A DNA stretch of 64,000 nt from Neurospora tetraspora (Eukaryota > Ascomycota > Sordariomycetes > Sordariales > Sordariaceae), in contig NW_026944390.1 in NCBI RefSeq assembly GCF_033439725.1, positions 248,001-312,000 on the forward strand. The letters are read 5' to 3'. Below, in pieces: positions 44,476 through 54,359 of the stretch; position 1 is the first letter of the stretch; the number at the start of each line of letters is the position of its first letter. Below the pieces are notes generated by a model that was not told the origin of the DNA, searched no databases, and saw nothing but the letters and a program-made list of their open reading frames with translations. Made by a program: the position numbers and the translations under genes.

Positions 44476-45785
44476 TTAATGCCCAGCATGTGAACTCCCT
44501 CCCGCATGCCCATCCCCAACACTCTGGTGCCCCCCAGCACTCCCCGCATCATGATGTTCCAGATCCAACAACTTCCCCGTATGACCACCACCATGATCCA
44601 TCGGCGCCGGCGCACTTCCGCTATTCCCCCCCAACGGATCCGGCGCGGCGCTAACCCTCACATAATTCTCATTCCGATTATTCTCCTCCGACTGCCTCAC
44701 AGCATTGTACTTCCTAAACGCGACCTGGACCAACAGCCCGACCTCTTTGCGGTTCCTGCCAATGACGCCCACGGCCAGCAGCGCCTCGGTCTGCTCGATC
44801 CAGTCCTGCAGTTTCCTGAACTCGGCCTGGTCGTGCCGCAGCCGCTCGGGCAGGCCCTGACCCTTGATGAGCGCTAGGACGCCGGCGATGACGGTGTTGA
44901 TGGCGCCTAGGACGGTGATGAGGATAGCGTGTTTACCTGCTGAGGGGCCACTGTTATGGCGTTAAGGGATCTTGTTAGTTGCATATCTCCATCCGCTGAG
45001 TTGACGGTAACCGTAGGTAGGTACCCATGGGGATGAAAGTTGTTGATGGCAAAAAAAACTCACAAAGCAGTCAAAGTAGCCCCAATCAAGATCTGCGCCA
45101 GATGACTGGCATAAAGCAAAAAGTCGATAAGTGCATGTTTCACCCGCTTTTCTCGCTGCGCCTTCATCGTCGCCGCGTACATGCCCACCGCCCGCTTGCG
45201 GCCTTCCTCCAGGCTTCGCGGGTCCGACTCCCCGGCCAGCCCGCTGTTGATACCGATTGCCCGCCGGAAGATCACCAGGTTCTCATCGTTGGTCCCACGT
45301 ATGGGAAGACCGGCTGGATCGCCCCATGATAGGTTGGTGTCGGCTTTGAGAATTCCGCGTTCGGCTGCCGTAAAGGACCGGACGGCTGCTGCTTGGACTG
45401 GTGTCATTGTTGGGGTGACGGCGGGCGCTTTGGATGTTGAGCCTGTGTCGGTGCTGGTTTTAATGGGTGGTAGTGGTGGTGATGAGGGCATTTTTCCGTC
45501 GTCTTCTTCTTCTGATATGGTCCAGCGTCTTGCTAAGTCTGGGGTTGATTTCGATGGGTAGCCAAAGTCCATGGTAGAGATCTTTGAGCTAGTGCTTGGA
45601 CTGCTGCGACTTCGACTTGGCTGCTGCCGTGAACTATGTCTGGGTTGGACAGGTGATGATATAGTGTCGAAGCCGACGGTGCCTTTAGCATCTTGAAGAA
45701 GCGGTGACTGTTCATCGGCCTCTCCGGTGTCGATATCCTCACGCTCACCGGCGCTCGTGCTGCCTGATGACCGAGATCCCGGCAT
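44476..45785 (-). CDS. SLATT-domain protein (SMODS/SLOG-associating 2TM effector type)
   Basis: Exons 45785-45064 and 44950-44476, joined across a 113-nt intron (GTGAGT...TAACAG), encode 398 residues. The first 150 residues are Ser/Pro-rich and disordered. Then comes the fungal SLATT pattern: NLVIFRRAIGIN, a basic helix with MYAATMKAQREKRVKHA, a first hydrophobic segment (IDFLLYASHLAQILIGATL) running across the splice site, FGPSAGKHA, a second hydrophobic segment (LITVLGAINTVIAGVLALI), then KGQGLPERLR and a helix after it. The tail is Gly/His-rich. SLATT proteins are known from bacterial conflict systems as predicted pore-forming effectors; the fungal branch lacks a described partner. The ATG MPGSRSS is chosen because the 11-codon extension begins at TTG. 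Membrane location is predicted. Confidence 0.85.
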
Positions 45786-48700
45786 ATTGCACTGGGGCGC
45801 AGACGTCTTTTTCTCCAAGGAGAGTGACTGGTGATTTTCGGTTGCACTGCACCAGTCAGCATACCCAGATTCAGATCCTCCTCCTACTTTGTCTCCTTTT
45901 GTGTGCCTGTGGGGGTCAGTTCAGTGGTGAAGATGACACGGTTGTGCGTCTGAGGAGGCAGCCATCAACCGTGGTCTGCTGGTCTTTTGCCGAGAAAGGT
46001 CACAAAGCATCGAAGGCCAAGTGAGCAGCATTCACCTTCCTGTTTCCAACGGGATATTAATATGAAGGCTTCTGACGGATCGGGGTACCAGTCATCTTCC
46101 TCGACATCTTGTGCTTCCCAAGTGCGGAAATATTGAAACTATGTACTCCCCGAGGTCTCAGCCTCATCTGTTCTCTACTGGTTGAACGTAAAAGCCTTTA
46201 CCATGCTCGAGCGCCATCAGATGGTCTGTAGAACCAGGAGCTCTTGAGGTTTCAGTCTCGGAGATGAAGATGAAGGATTGATTCAGCACTTTCTGATGCA
46301 AGCGTTATGCTCTCTGCAACATGGAAATGGCGATCCGACAGCGTGAAGGTATCACCAAGCCCATGAAAGAAGCAGCAAATCCGGATTTCCGAATGTCATA
46401 TTCCACCTTGTTGTATGTTTCACCAGCCTTATGAAAGCCGTGGGGAACTACCCCGCCAGTTTATTCATTATAGCTAAAATGCTCGCGTGGAACAGTGTCC
46501 GGCTGGACATTGAAATGGAGCCGCGAACTGAAAGATAATGCCTGAGCAAGAAGGTGGGATCATAGGGCGGTTGGTTGCGAACAATGATGTGCATAGCAAT
46601 ATATAGGAGATCTGGATCCGAGTCTTGTCTGTTGTCAGCTTACCCGCCTCGGTCTAGCATCGCCTTCGAAAACGGCTGTGCGACTGCCTCGAGATATTAA
46701 TTGTGGCACGCGGTTCAAGAACGGTATGGTCATGTTTCCAAGCCTCAGCCGTTGCTCTGATCCGAGGACCGAGCAGATCACAGCCTCGATCAAATGCAGT
46801 GTTTTGTCTACGCCTTCACTGGGGTCGAAGAGCCGATCAACCACATTCACGTCTGTGCCGTTACCAGCAAGCCGCCCCCAATGTCACCTTGGCGTGGCTT
46901 TGTTTCGTTCCGTTCACCGAAATCCGGTTGACGTTCTCGCGGTCTGCTATCGATGTCCTGCCGCGGAGACGGGTTTGTTGAAAAAATATTCAGTTCTGCC
47001 TCAGAATGTCGTGGAGGTTTTATCGAAGAGCGAGTGTCGACAACCATTGTTAGTAGTATTCTTGTCCTTCAGGGTCGACACATGTACTTCTTACCTGAGA
47101 AAGAAAAAGAGTGGTGAAGCTTCGTCCTCAACAGAGTAATCGGAATCGAATTGTACAGGTCTGCCTCCCGAAGAAGACAGACGCCGCACGCTGCGTATTG
47201 CACTCAAGTGGTTCTACCCACAAGCTTCGTAATGGCTCTCCCAGAGGGCGACTACACCGTCAGCTCGCCGAAGCTCGCCTAGGATAGCCGTCTGCTTTTC
47301 TGATGCCAATTACACACACGGTATCGCGCGAGGCCGTTGCCGGCAGCAGCTCCTCAATCTAACCAAACTCAGGCCACCGAAGTGAGCCGAGCCTGACGCG
47401 ATCAGAGGGGTGACTGAAAGTGAAGCGGTTTCTCCGAATTTCTCATATGCCATGATGAAAGGAATGCCGAAGCAGAACTCTCCGTTGGTAGCATAGAAAC
47501 GCAGCGTTGAAGAGGACGAAGCTTCACGGGGGAGGAAAAAGGAAAGAAGGAAAGTTGGAAGTTGTGACTCGGGTCCTTTTATGGAGGGGTGACTGATGCT
47601 GAGGCTCCACCAGGAATCCGTGAGTGGGTCCGGGTAAGACCCACTTGATTTTGCAAACGGCGGCTCCGCAATTCGGAGTTCATGCTGCCGCGGCCCCGCA
47701 GTCCGGCACGGCCCTTGGTCTCCACTGTGCTCGCCTACCCCGCCTTCGCCCGCTTCCGTACTGGGAGGGGGGGGATCTTTCGATCTGTCCGCGAACGGTC
47801 CTATAACAATTCGGAATTTGGTGACCTGTACTTAGATCCCTCGACTTTCTTAATGTCTAAATGCACTAACATTTTAACTTTGAGATATTTCGTACCTGAT
47901 TGACCGTTAATTTAAAGTCTTTTGACAATCCGAATACTTCAAATGTTTGGGAATTCGGACGTTTCGTCGGGCGGGATAGTCAATTGATGGTAAATTGGCA
48001 GTCGTAACCAGTTTGACATCGGGGGTTCTCGAAGTGTCTAAGTACAGATCGTAAGACCCCCCTCCTCCCAGTACGGTTATGCCCCGCAATGGGACCTGTA
48101 TTGCAACCTCAACTTCAACATACACTCTGCAATCCGTCCACAAAATATGTTTATCCGATGATAATGCGCATGTCTCTACGACTATGTTCGCGACAAAACC
48201 TCAGCCGTTACTCCTCCGAAAGAAAGACACGAGGGCCCAAAAATGGCACGCGCCCGAATCCGGACATTGGACGACGTTCAACATGCAAGACACAACCTGA
48301 AGATTGTGTGGTAGAAGACTTCTGGTCTTAGGTCAGCCGCTCTCCTTCGTCATCCAGTCGGTTGCCGGCCCGAGACGCCAAGAATATCGTGCTCGAGAAT
48401 ACGAAGAGAAGGCGTTATCGTTCCCGACGATCGGCAAACACGTGTTGAGGATAAGAAGGCTTCCCGAGGGATGATAAGGAAGGAAGAGCAAACACGCGGG
48501 GACGGCTGTCACAGCTCAGCTGTGTCCGGATTTAACACGAGCAATCCCGTTACGAAAGAAAACGGACAGCCAAAATACCAGAGCCAGAGGGGAGAGGTCG
48601 CGAGGCCGAGTTGGTGATGGAGACGACTGGGAAACAACAAGAGCCTACGAACTTTGCCACGCCCTCGTCCGAGGCCGTCCGTTGTTGGCCAACTCGAGCA

Positions 48701-49801
48701 CCGTTGGTGATGGCTTCACCAAAGCTGAATATCAAAACAATGAACACCAAGAACCATGGAATCAAACATCTGGTTTTAGCGGGCCTCTAGGCGCAATGCC
48801 TCCCGGATCAACATCATGGCGGGCTTACATCCCAGAACTCCATCACCAACAGGCAATTTTTAGCACGCCGTAGCATCGACGGGACCCTTCCAGGCCTCGA
48901 ATGCCGGAAGCTTCACCATGTTTACTGCTGCATGCACTTCGGGAACGTAACGCTTTAGCGCCTGTTACATCCCACGCAACCCACGATGATCACCCGAAAA
49001 CCCAATGCAAACTCTGAGCGAATAGCAGTCGAATGCTTTGCAGCCAATATCGACGGCTGCGCCTCCCCTGGCCCTCCATCCGATTGGGGCGGACGTTTCA
49101 ACAGCAACAACACCACGTTTCTTTCGTGAACGATAAACCCAACGACGACAAGCCATCACCGGAAAGTGTTCATGGGTGGTAGAGGTAGTATCACGGGCAA
49201 CCTGCAGGCATATACTGACCTACCTATCCCTAGTAAGCACAACATGAAGAAAGCGTGAAGGATACTGTTCAGCCCGAGTCCGGTATAGAGTGTCGGCTTG
49301 GCACTTTGATTTGTGTTACTTCCAAGGGCAGCATGCGAATCGATAATACGCCCATACTCACCTTGTTGATTGGAGGCGCAGTTATTCTATACTCAGTAGG
49401 CATTGAAGGTGGGATCCATGGTCACCTTGTATTGTAAACCGGGACCCCAGAGCTTTGGTTCCCAATGATCGGCCGGCCCCCCAGGGCTGGAGTCAACCTT
49501 GGATACGGGTTTGGTGCTTCGGTATGCCGATGAGATTGTTGTCTAAGTCTGGGGTGAGGTAGTGTCTCTGTGCTACCTGCCTTACATGCCACCAACCGGT
49601 TGAACAGTAGGTATTGTTTTGAATACATAATGGAGAGGGATCTCCATCCTGGATGCCTTTAGCTGATCGCCTATTCGTGCTATTACTACCTGAAAGTCTC
49701 TCTCCCCTCCCGTCTGGATGTTGTCACAAATAGACACACCTCCACTCGAGCAATAATACTCCATCACCCTCTTCTCTCAAACATCAAACAATATCCCAAA
49801 G
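45786..49801. other. 4-kb region without a supported gene
   Basis: The composition is ordinary (not RIP-like). Several open frames of 60-153 codons exist (the longest at 46678-47139, plus strand), but they overlap on both strands, show no recognisable motif and do not chain through good splice sites. The region separates two divergent genes and may hold long promoters or a non-coding transcript. Confidence 0.5.
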
Positions 49802-50728
49802 ATGTCACCAATACCAATACCCCATTCCCTCCAATTCATCCGCCTTCACCCACGGGACTTCATCTCCCCCAGCCCCTCTCCCCAATCCTCCTCCTCCTCC
49901 TCCTCCAAAGGATCCTCCAGCTTCACATCCAACCCTTCTCTCCCCTGGATAATCATCGGCATAGTCGTTGGCCTCACCGTCCTCGCCACCTCAACCACAG
50001 TCCTCATCATCTACTACAACCGATGCCAACGCCAGAAAACAAATCCAAACCCGAACCACCAGCCTCAGTTAATAACACCAACAACGACACAACTCCAACA
50101 ACAAAACCAATCCTCCCCCTTAACTCTCAACTTCCTCCGACGGAAATCAGCACCGGCCACCCAATTCGAACAAGAAGAACTCCAGCGCGCCAGCATGATC
50201 CGCAAATCCTACGCCAGCCGATCGTGGAATTCGCTGTCGCTAGATAGCCAGATGTCTATTTCTATGAGTAGTCAGCTATCACCTACCAGGACGTTTGGTA
50301 CATATGGGAGTAGTAGTCGGGTTAACACTTTGGAGAGGGTCAACACCACCAATATGAACATGACGAACACGAACACAAACAACACGTACAATGAGGAGGA
50401 CATGGACCTAGAAATGGAAACGCCTACGACACCTACAGAGTTGAGGGGGACGACAGCGACGGCGGAGGATGATGGAACAGAGGGAGGAGGCAGCAGACTG
50501 AAGGATGATTGGAAGGCTTGGGAGGCTAGAGTCAAGTTGGAGAGGTCGGTGTCAGGGGAGTTGCATCCTGCTGTTTGTGCTGGTGCTGGTACTGAGAGTG
50601 GGGCCGAGACTGAGGAGGTTGCTGTTGTTCCAAGGACGGTTGTGGCGAGGACGACGACGAGGGGTGGAGTGCCGATTCCACCGAGGAGGCATCCGGGCAG
50701 GGTTGCGAGTTCAATGAATATGATTTAA
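49802..50728 (+). CDS. Predicted single-pass membrane protein, unknown
   Basis: An intronless frame of 308 residues. A short N-terminal part with a Ser run (about 29-41) precedes one strong membrane segment, IIIGIVVGLTVLATSTTVLI (50-69), followed by YYNRC and a basic stretch. The remainder is a predicted cytosolic, disordered Gln/Asn/Thr-rich tail with DDWKAWEARV near 236 and a Pro/Arg-rich end. No signal peptide is evident. The topology (short Ser-rich outside, one TM, long disordered inside) resembles fungal wall-stress sensor-like proteins, but the extracellular part is far shorter, so this is only a likeness. Not recognised. Confidence 0.65.
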   Translation: MSPIPIPHSLQFIRLHPRDFISPSPSPQSSSSSSSKGSSSFTSNPSLPWIIIGIVVGLTVLATSTTVLIIYYNRCQRQKTNPNPNHQPQLITPTTTQLQQQNQSSPLTLNFLRRKSAPATQFEQEELQRASMIRKSYASRSWNSLSLDSQMSISMSSQLSPTRTFGTYGSSSRVNTLERVNTTNMNMTNTNTNNTYNEEDMDLEMETPTTPTELRGTTATAEDDGTEGGGSRLKDDWKAWEARVKLERSVSGELHPAVCAGAGTESGAETEEVAVVPRTVVARTTTRGGVPIPPRRHPGRVASSMNMI

Positions 50729-51093
50729 GGGGAGCTATTGATGGATATTAGTCTTGAAAAGAGAATATCGTGGGTTCTTCTTAACTGGGGATAATGGCGT
50801 GTTGGTTTTCGTCAATAAAAAAAGGAAAGGGGCGTTCTGGTTCTGGATAAGGTCACGGGTCAGTGGGAGGCGTTGAGGTCTTATCTCGGCTTGCTTTTTT
50901 ATCCAAGTTAGGTTTGATTGACTCGAGGACAATCACAAAGTGATCTTCGAGAGGTTATTTTCCAATACTTGTTCATGCGAAAATCTGTCCTCATTCGCTA
51001 TGCTGTTTGTCTATCATTGCTCCCAACAATTCGCTCGTTGCACCTCACGACCTGTTTCCCAACCTCCAAACTCATATCCAGATATCTGCTTGT

Positions 51094-51115
51094 CCCCCCC
51101 CCCCCCCCCCCCCCC
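51094..51115. repeat. 22-base poly-C run
   Basis: An uninterrupted C run of 22 bases lies in the convergent spacer between the genes at 49802 and 51134, 18 bp beyond the 3' end of the latter. Confidence 0.95.
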
Positions 51116-51133
51116 ACGCAAATAATCTTCCTG

Positions 51134-52072
51134 TTACTGACAAGAGTCCCGCGACCCCACTTCGCTCTTCCTCCACTTGCGCCCTCTTCCATGTTCTACC
51201 TTTTCCTCTTCTTCATCTCCTTGGTCACTGAACCTCACCCTCTTCTTACTCTTGTTATTCCCCCCCTCTGTCTGCTTCACCGGCAAGTCACTCCTCCCAA
51301 AACCATTGGTACTTCCAGAATTTGCCCCCTTCGCCTCATGCGGCGGCATAACATCCCCCATCTCAATATCCCCATCACCTCCTCTCTCCACTTCACCGTG
51401 ATCAGCGTGACTCCCATTTGTATCCGACGCCACATCCTCCATCTCAACATCTCCATCATATCCTTTCTCAAGCTGAACATGACCATCTTCCCCGCCGGCG
51501 CCGCCATATCTAGTACGTCCAGCACCCGCACCCGCACCAGAACTCACAAACGAGGCACCCAAAATCCTCTCCCCTCCCTCCTTTCTGAATCTCCTTATTT
51601 CCCGTTCGTCCACCGTACTCCCCTCACGTACTTTATGTTTGAAGCTCGGGTAAGAGCGGAACAATTTCCGAGGCACATCCTCAGAGGTAGAAGAATCTGA
51701 TGAATTTGAAGAAGGAGGAGGAGGTCGGGGTGGGGATGGCGTTGGTGTTGCTGACGACATCCTTTTTGCTTTTTCTTGTTCCTCCTCGGGGGCAGTATTT
51801 CTTCGGCGTCTCCGTTCTTCTTCTTTGCTGGCTGGTGCCGGAAGAGTAGAGGGTCTTGGGTGTTTATGGTTTGGCTTATAACCAGGATAGAGATAGGAGG
51901 AATCTATGTGAATGTTATAGACTGCCGAGTCAATGTCGGAGTCGTAGACAAAACTGTCTTGTGCCCTGTTGTTACTGACTGTCTTCGAGGAGCCCGAGGC
52001 GACAGCCATAGCGGAACCTGAGGTGGATGGAGGAGTGTGAGGGAGAAGGAGGTTTTCGCCAGAGTTGCTCAT
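51134..52072 (-). CDS. Disordered acidic/basic protein, unknown
   Basis: An intronless frame encoding 312 residues from MSNSGENLL. The frame is open for a further 31 codons to a TTG at 52165, so an upstream exon cannot be excluded. It is Ser/Pro-rich with an Arg block, an acidic middle with two related DGDVEMEDV / DGDIEMGDV segments, and a basic end with KKRVRFSD. The last is a textbook RVxF-type docking motif for protein phosphatase 1, which occurs by chance fairly often. No folded domain is recognised. Confidence 0.55.
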   Translation of the reverse strand: MSNSGENLLLPHTPPSTSGSAMAVASGSSKTVSNNRAQDSFVYDSDIDSAVYNIHIDSSYLYPGYKPNHKHPRPSTLPAPASKEEERRRRRNTAPEEEQEKAKRMSSATPTPSPPRPPPPSSNSSDSSTSEDVPRKLFRSYPSFKHKVREGSTVDEREIRRFRKEGGERILGASFVSSGAGAGAGRTRYGGAGGEDGHVQLEKGYDGDVEMEDVASDTNGSHADHGEVERGGDGDIEMGDVMPPHEAKGANSGSTNGFGRSDLPVKQTEGGNNKSKKRVRFSDQGDEEEEKVEHGRGRKWRKSEVGSRDSCQ

Positions 52073-53128
52073 AGCGGCGTCGGGCGTGAGGGCACTGGTG
52101 TTTAACTGGAGTTTGCTTTCCCTCTTCTCGAGATCTATTTGAACGCGAGAGGTCGAGATGTCCAAAGGAATGAAGCTAGGTAGACAGACGGACGGAACGG
52201 AGCCCGGTAGCTAGAGGTACCGGAATGAGTTGACCACGGTGCCCGGCGGATTGAGGTAAAGAGGAAATTCGAGGGAGGCTATTGTAACCTTTCTGATGGC
52301 GATTGATCTCTCGGGAGAGGAATTCTTGATCGATTGTTGTCTTGAATGAGTGCGTCTCTTCGGGTAAACCAAGGTATCTGGAATCCGGTGAAGTCTTATT
52401 TTTTTGCAAAGGAGGCCCTGCGTTGTGAGGCTCAATGATTTTGTGTATAAAAAAAAGGGTTAAAGAGTGTGGCGGGAGGAAGGCGGCTTGCCCGTGCTGT
52501 TCTCGTCTTGAATGAGTGCGTTTCTTCGGGTAAACCAAGGTATCTGCATGTGCGATGAAAGCTGCATGTACTTTTGCCGAATCCTGTCTGCACAGACGGT
52601 CGGCTAGCAGAACTGTCGGGGGTGCCTAAATCTCAAGACGGGAGGTGAAGAGATACCAGCTGGTGAGTAACGCTCTGCTTGGAAGCGAGTGTAAGGAATA
52701 TGGGGAAAATAAGGTATGTATGTTGTTTTGTTAAAGCCGGGGGTGGTAGATCTGGAAATGTAAATGTCGAAGGAAGTTGTCTTAGAACATGCTTCCTTGG
52801 TCGTACTTGCAGGGATACATAGGCAAGTATCCCAACAAACCTTATCGCCCACTTTGCGGTTGGTCTTGCCATTTCCTACATCAATCATCTTTTTCGGGAA
52901 AACTACGGAGTAGCAGATGAATCACGACGGGGTCGACGCGGAGTCGAAACGCGGGTCAACCGGCGTTGCCCTGAGCAAAATGTAATTCACATTTCTGGGA
53001 TGGGAAAGGCAAGAACACAATTCAGTCGCTATTATTCCTTTCGGACTACTAATCTACCTCACTCAAGTAGGTCGAGTCGTCCCCAACACAGTTCCTCTAC
53101 CACTCTTCCTGCCCGACCACCACGCACC
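52073..53128. other. Intergenic region with a 42-bp direct repeat
   Basis: 1.06 kb. Apart from the direct repeat at 52339-52380 and 52505-52546 (listed separately), I see no gene. Short frames of about 60-120 codons on the minus strand simply read through both repeat copies. Confidence 0.45.
52339..52546. repeat. 42-bp direct repeat (52339-52380 and 52505-52546)
   Basis: The two copies begin GTCTTGAATGAGTGCGT and end ACCAAGGTATCTG, differ at one position and are offset by 166 bp. They are non-coding and unlike the simple repeats nearby. Confidence 0.95.
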
Positions 53129-53500
53129 TTAGTAACACCACCGATGATAAAACTCCGTCACCCTCTCATCTTCCTTCCGCTCCTGCCCCCACTCTTGGCT
53201 CTCCTCCCCTCCATTCTCCTTCTTTCGCTCGTGAGCACGCACATAATCCTCCCTCGTTCCCACCTCACTCTGCTTCTCTTCCACCTTCTGACTCCCACTT
53301 CCACTCCCACTTCCACTCCCACTCCCACTTCCACTCCCACTCCCACTTCCACTCCCACTCCCACTTCCACTCCCACTTCCACTTCCACTTCCACTCCCAC
53401 TTCCACTTCCTCCCTCCTGCCTCTTCCCTGCTTCCGCTCCCCCTTTCACATCATAGTCTTCTTGCCAAGCCATGCAGTAGCAGGACTTGGAGGAGCTCAT
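53129..53500 (-). CDS. Small Gly-Ser repeat ORF, tentative
   Basis: A frame of 123 residues with a good start context (CACCATGAGC) begins SSSKSCYCMAWQEDYDVKG, then carries some 20 Gly-Ser dipeptides and a charged end. The Gly-Ser part comes from a 6-bp CCACTY DNA repeat. On the opposite strand the same repeat gives Thr-Pro/Thr-Ser in a 169-codon frame. I favour the minus strand because of its start context and non-repetitive Cys/Trp-containing beginning. It could be a chance frame across a satellite. Confidence 0.35.
   Translation of the reverse strand: MSSSKSCYCMAWQEDYDVKGGAEAGKRQEGGSGSGSGSGSGSGSGSGSGSGSGSGSGSGSGSGSGSGSGSQKVEEKQSEVGTREDYVRAHERKKENGGEESQEWGQERKEDERVTEFYHRWCY
53294..53412. 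repeat. 6-bp satellite (CCACTY), about 20 units
   Basis: CCACTT and CCACTC units alternate in a near-regular order that suggests a higher-order 12/18-bp unit. Confidence 0.95.
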
Positions 53501-54359
53501 GGTGCGTGATATAGGATCGGTGGGGCTTGGCTTCTTCCTCGAGGATAGCGTTTTCTGGATAACGAATGACAGGAGAAGCTAGAAACCTGGGTGGTGGTTG
53601 CTGTGACTGTGAGGAGGTGGGTGAGTGGCAGGAGGAGTGATTCTTCAGGGGGTGCTCGGAAGGGTTGGTTTTTATAGACTTCGTTCCTGCCCTAGTCTAG
53701 AACTGATTTCGGAATGATTGACCGGAAGTTTTATGGTGGGTTGACTGTATCACCAGATTCAGACAAGATCCGGATAGAAACGTCAATGAGACACTCGTTT
53801 GGTTCCATAGTCAATGGCGTGGAAAGCCAAGAAGGCTCACCTCGGTGTTCTGATGAGAGAAACCAACGAAGGGGGAAAGGCGTGGTGGTGATTGTCTCCG
53901 AGCGAGCATCTCCGAGGCCTGGATCTCGGTCCCTGCCGGTTAACGTTCGAGTTTGTTAGAGGAAATAAGAAGGCAATTGACCCAGGTCATACAAAGACTA
54001 TTGATCGTTGACGTCTTGTCCTACTCGGTAGGAAGAAGAAACCCAACATCGAGGACAGTCAATGCCAAGAGGTAGGAGAGGGCAAACTCGAGGTTTATAG
54101 CTGACAAAGACGCTTGGCTTCTAGAACGCTATGGGTATCCAAGTATATGTACAGACATCATATGCCACCCATTGCTAGATCGATTCCCATAATGCTAGGC
54201 AGTTTGGTTTTCTCTGACCAATATCAAACCTGCATTACCAGATGAATGCCTTCTGATGTTTACCCAAACAACCAGTCCAAGACCCATTCGAACCGATTCC
54301 TATCAAAATGTCAGCATTGTCTTCTGTCCTCTGTATTTAGCAAAAGGTTGATGTTTGGC
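53501..54359. other. Intergenic region
   Basis: 859 bp. A short plus-strand frame (53714-53959) shows nothing recognisable. This region includes the 3' flank of the permease gene. Confidence 0.4.

Noticed and set aside
46635-47139. A 153-codon plus-strand frame and two minus-strand frames as a possible gene
   Set aside because: No recognisable motif, the frames overlap on opposite strands, and no consistent splice chain joins the minus-strand pieces.
53000-53509. A 169-codon plus-strand frame with Thr-Pro repeats
   Set aside because: Its content comes mainly from the satellite; the minus-strand frame has the better start context, though neither is secure.
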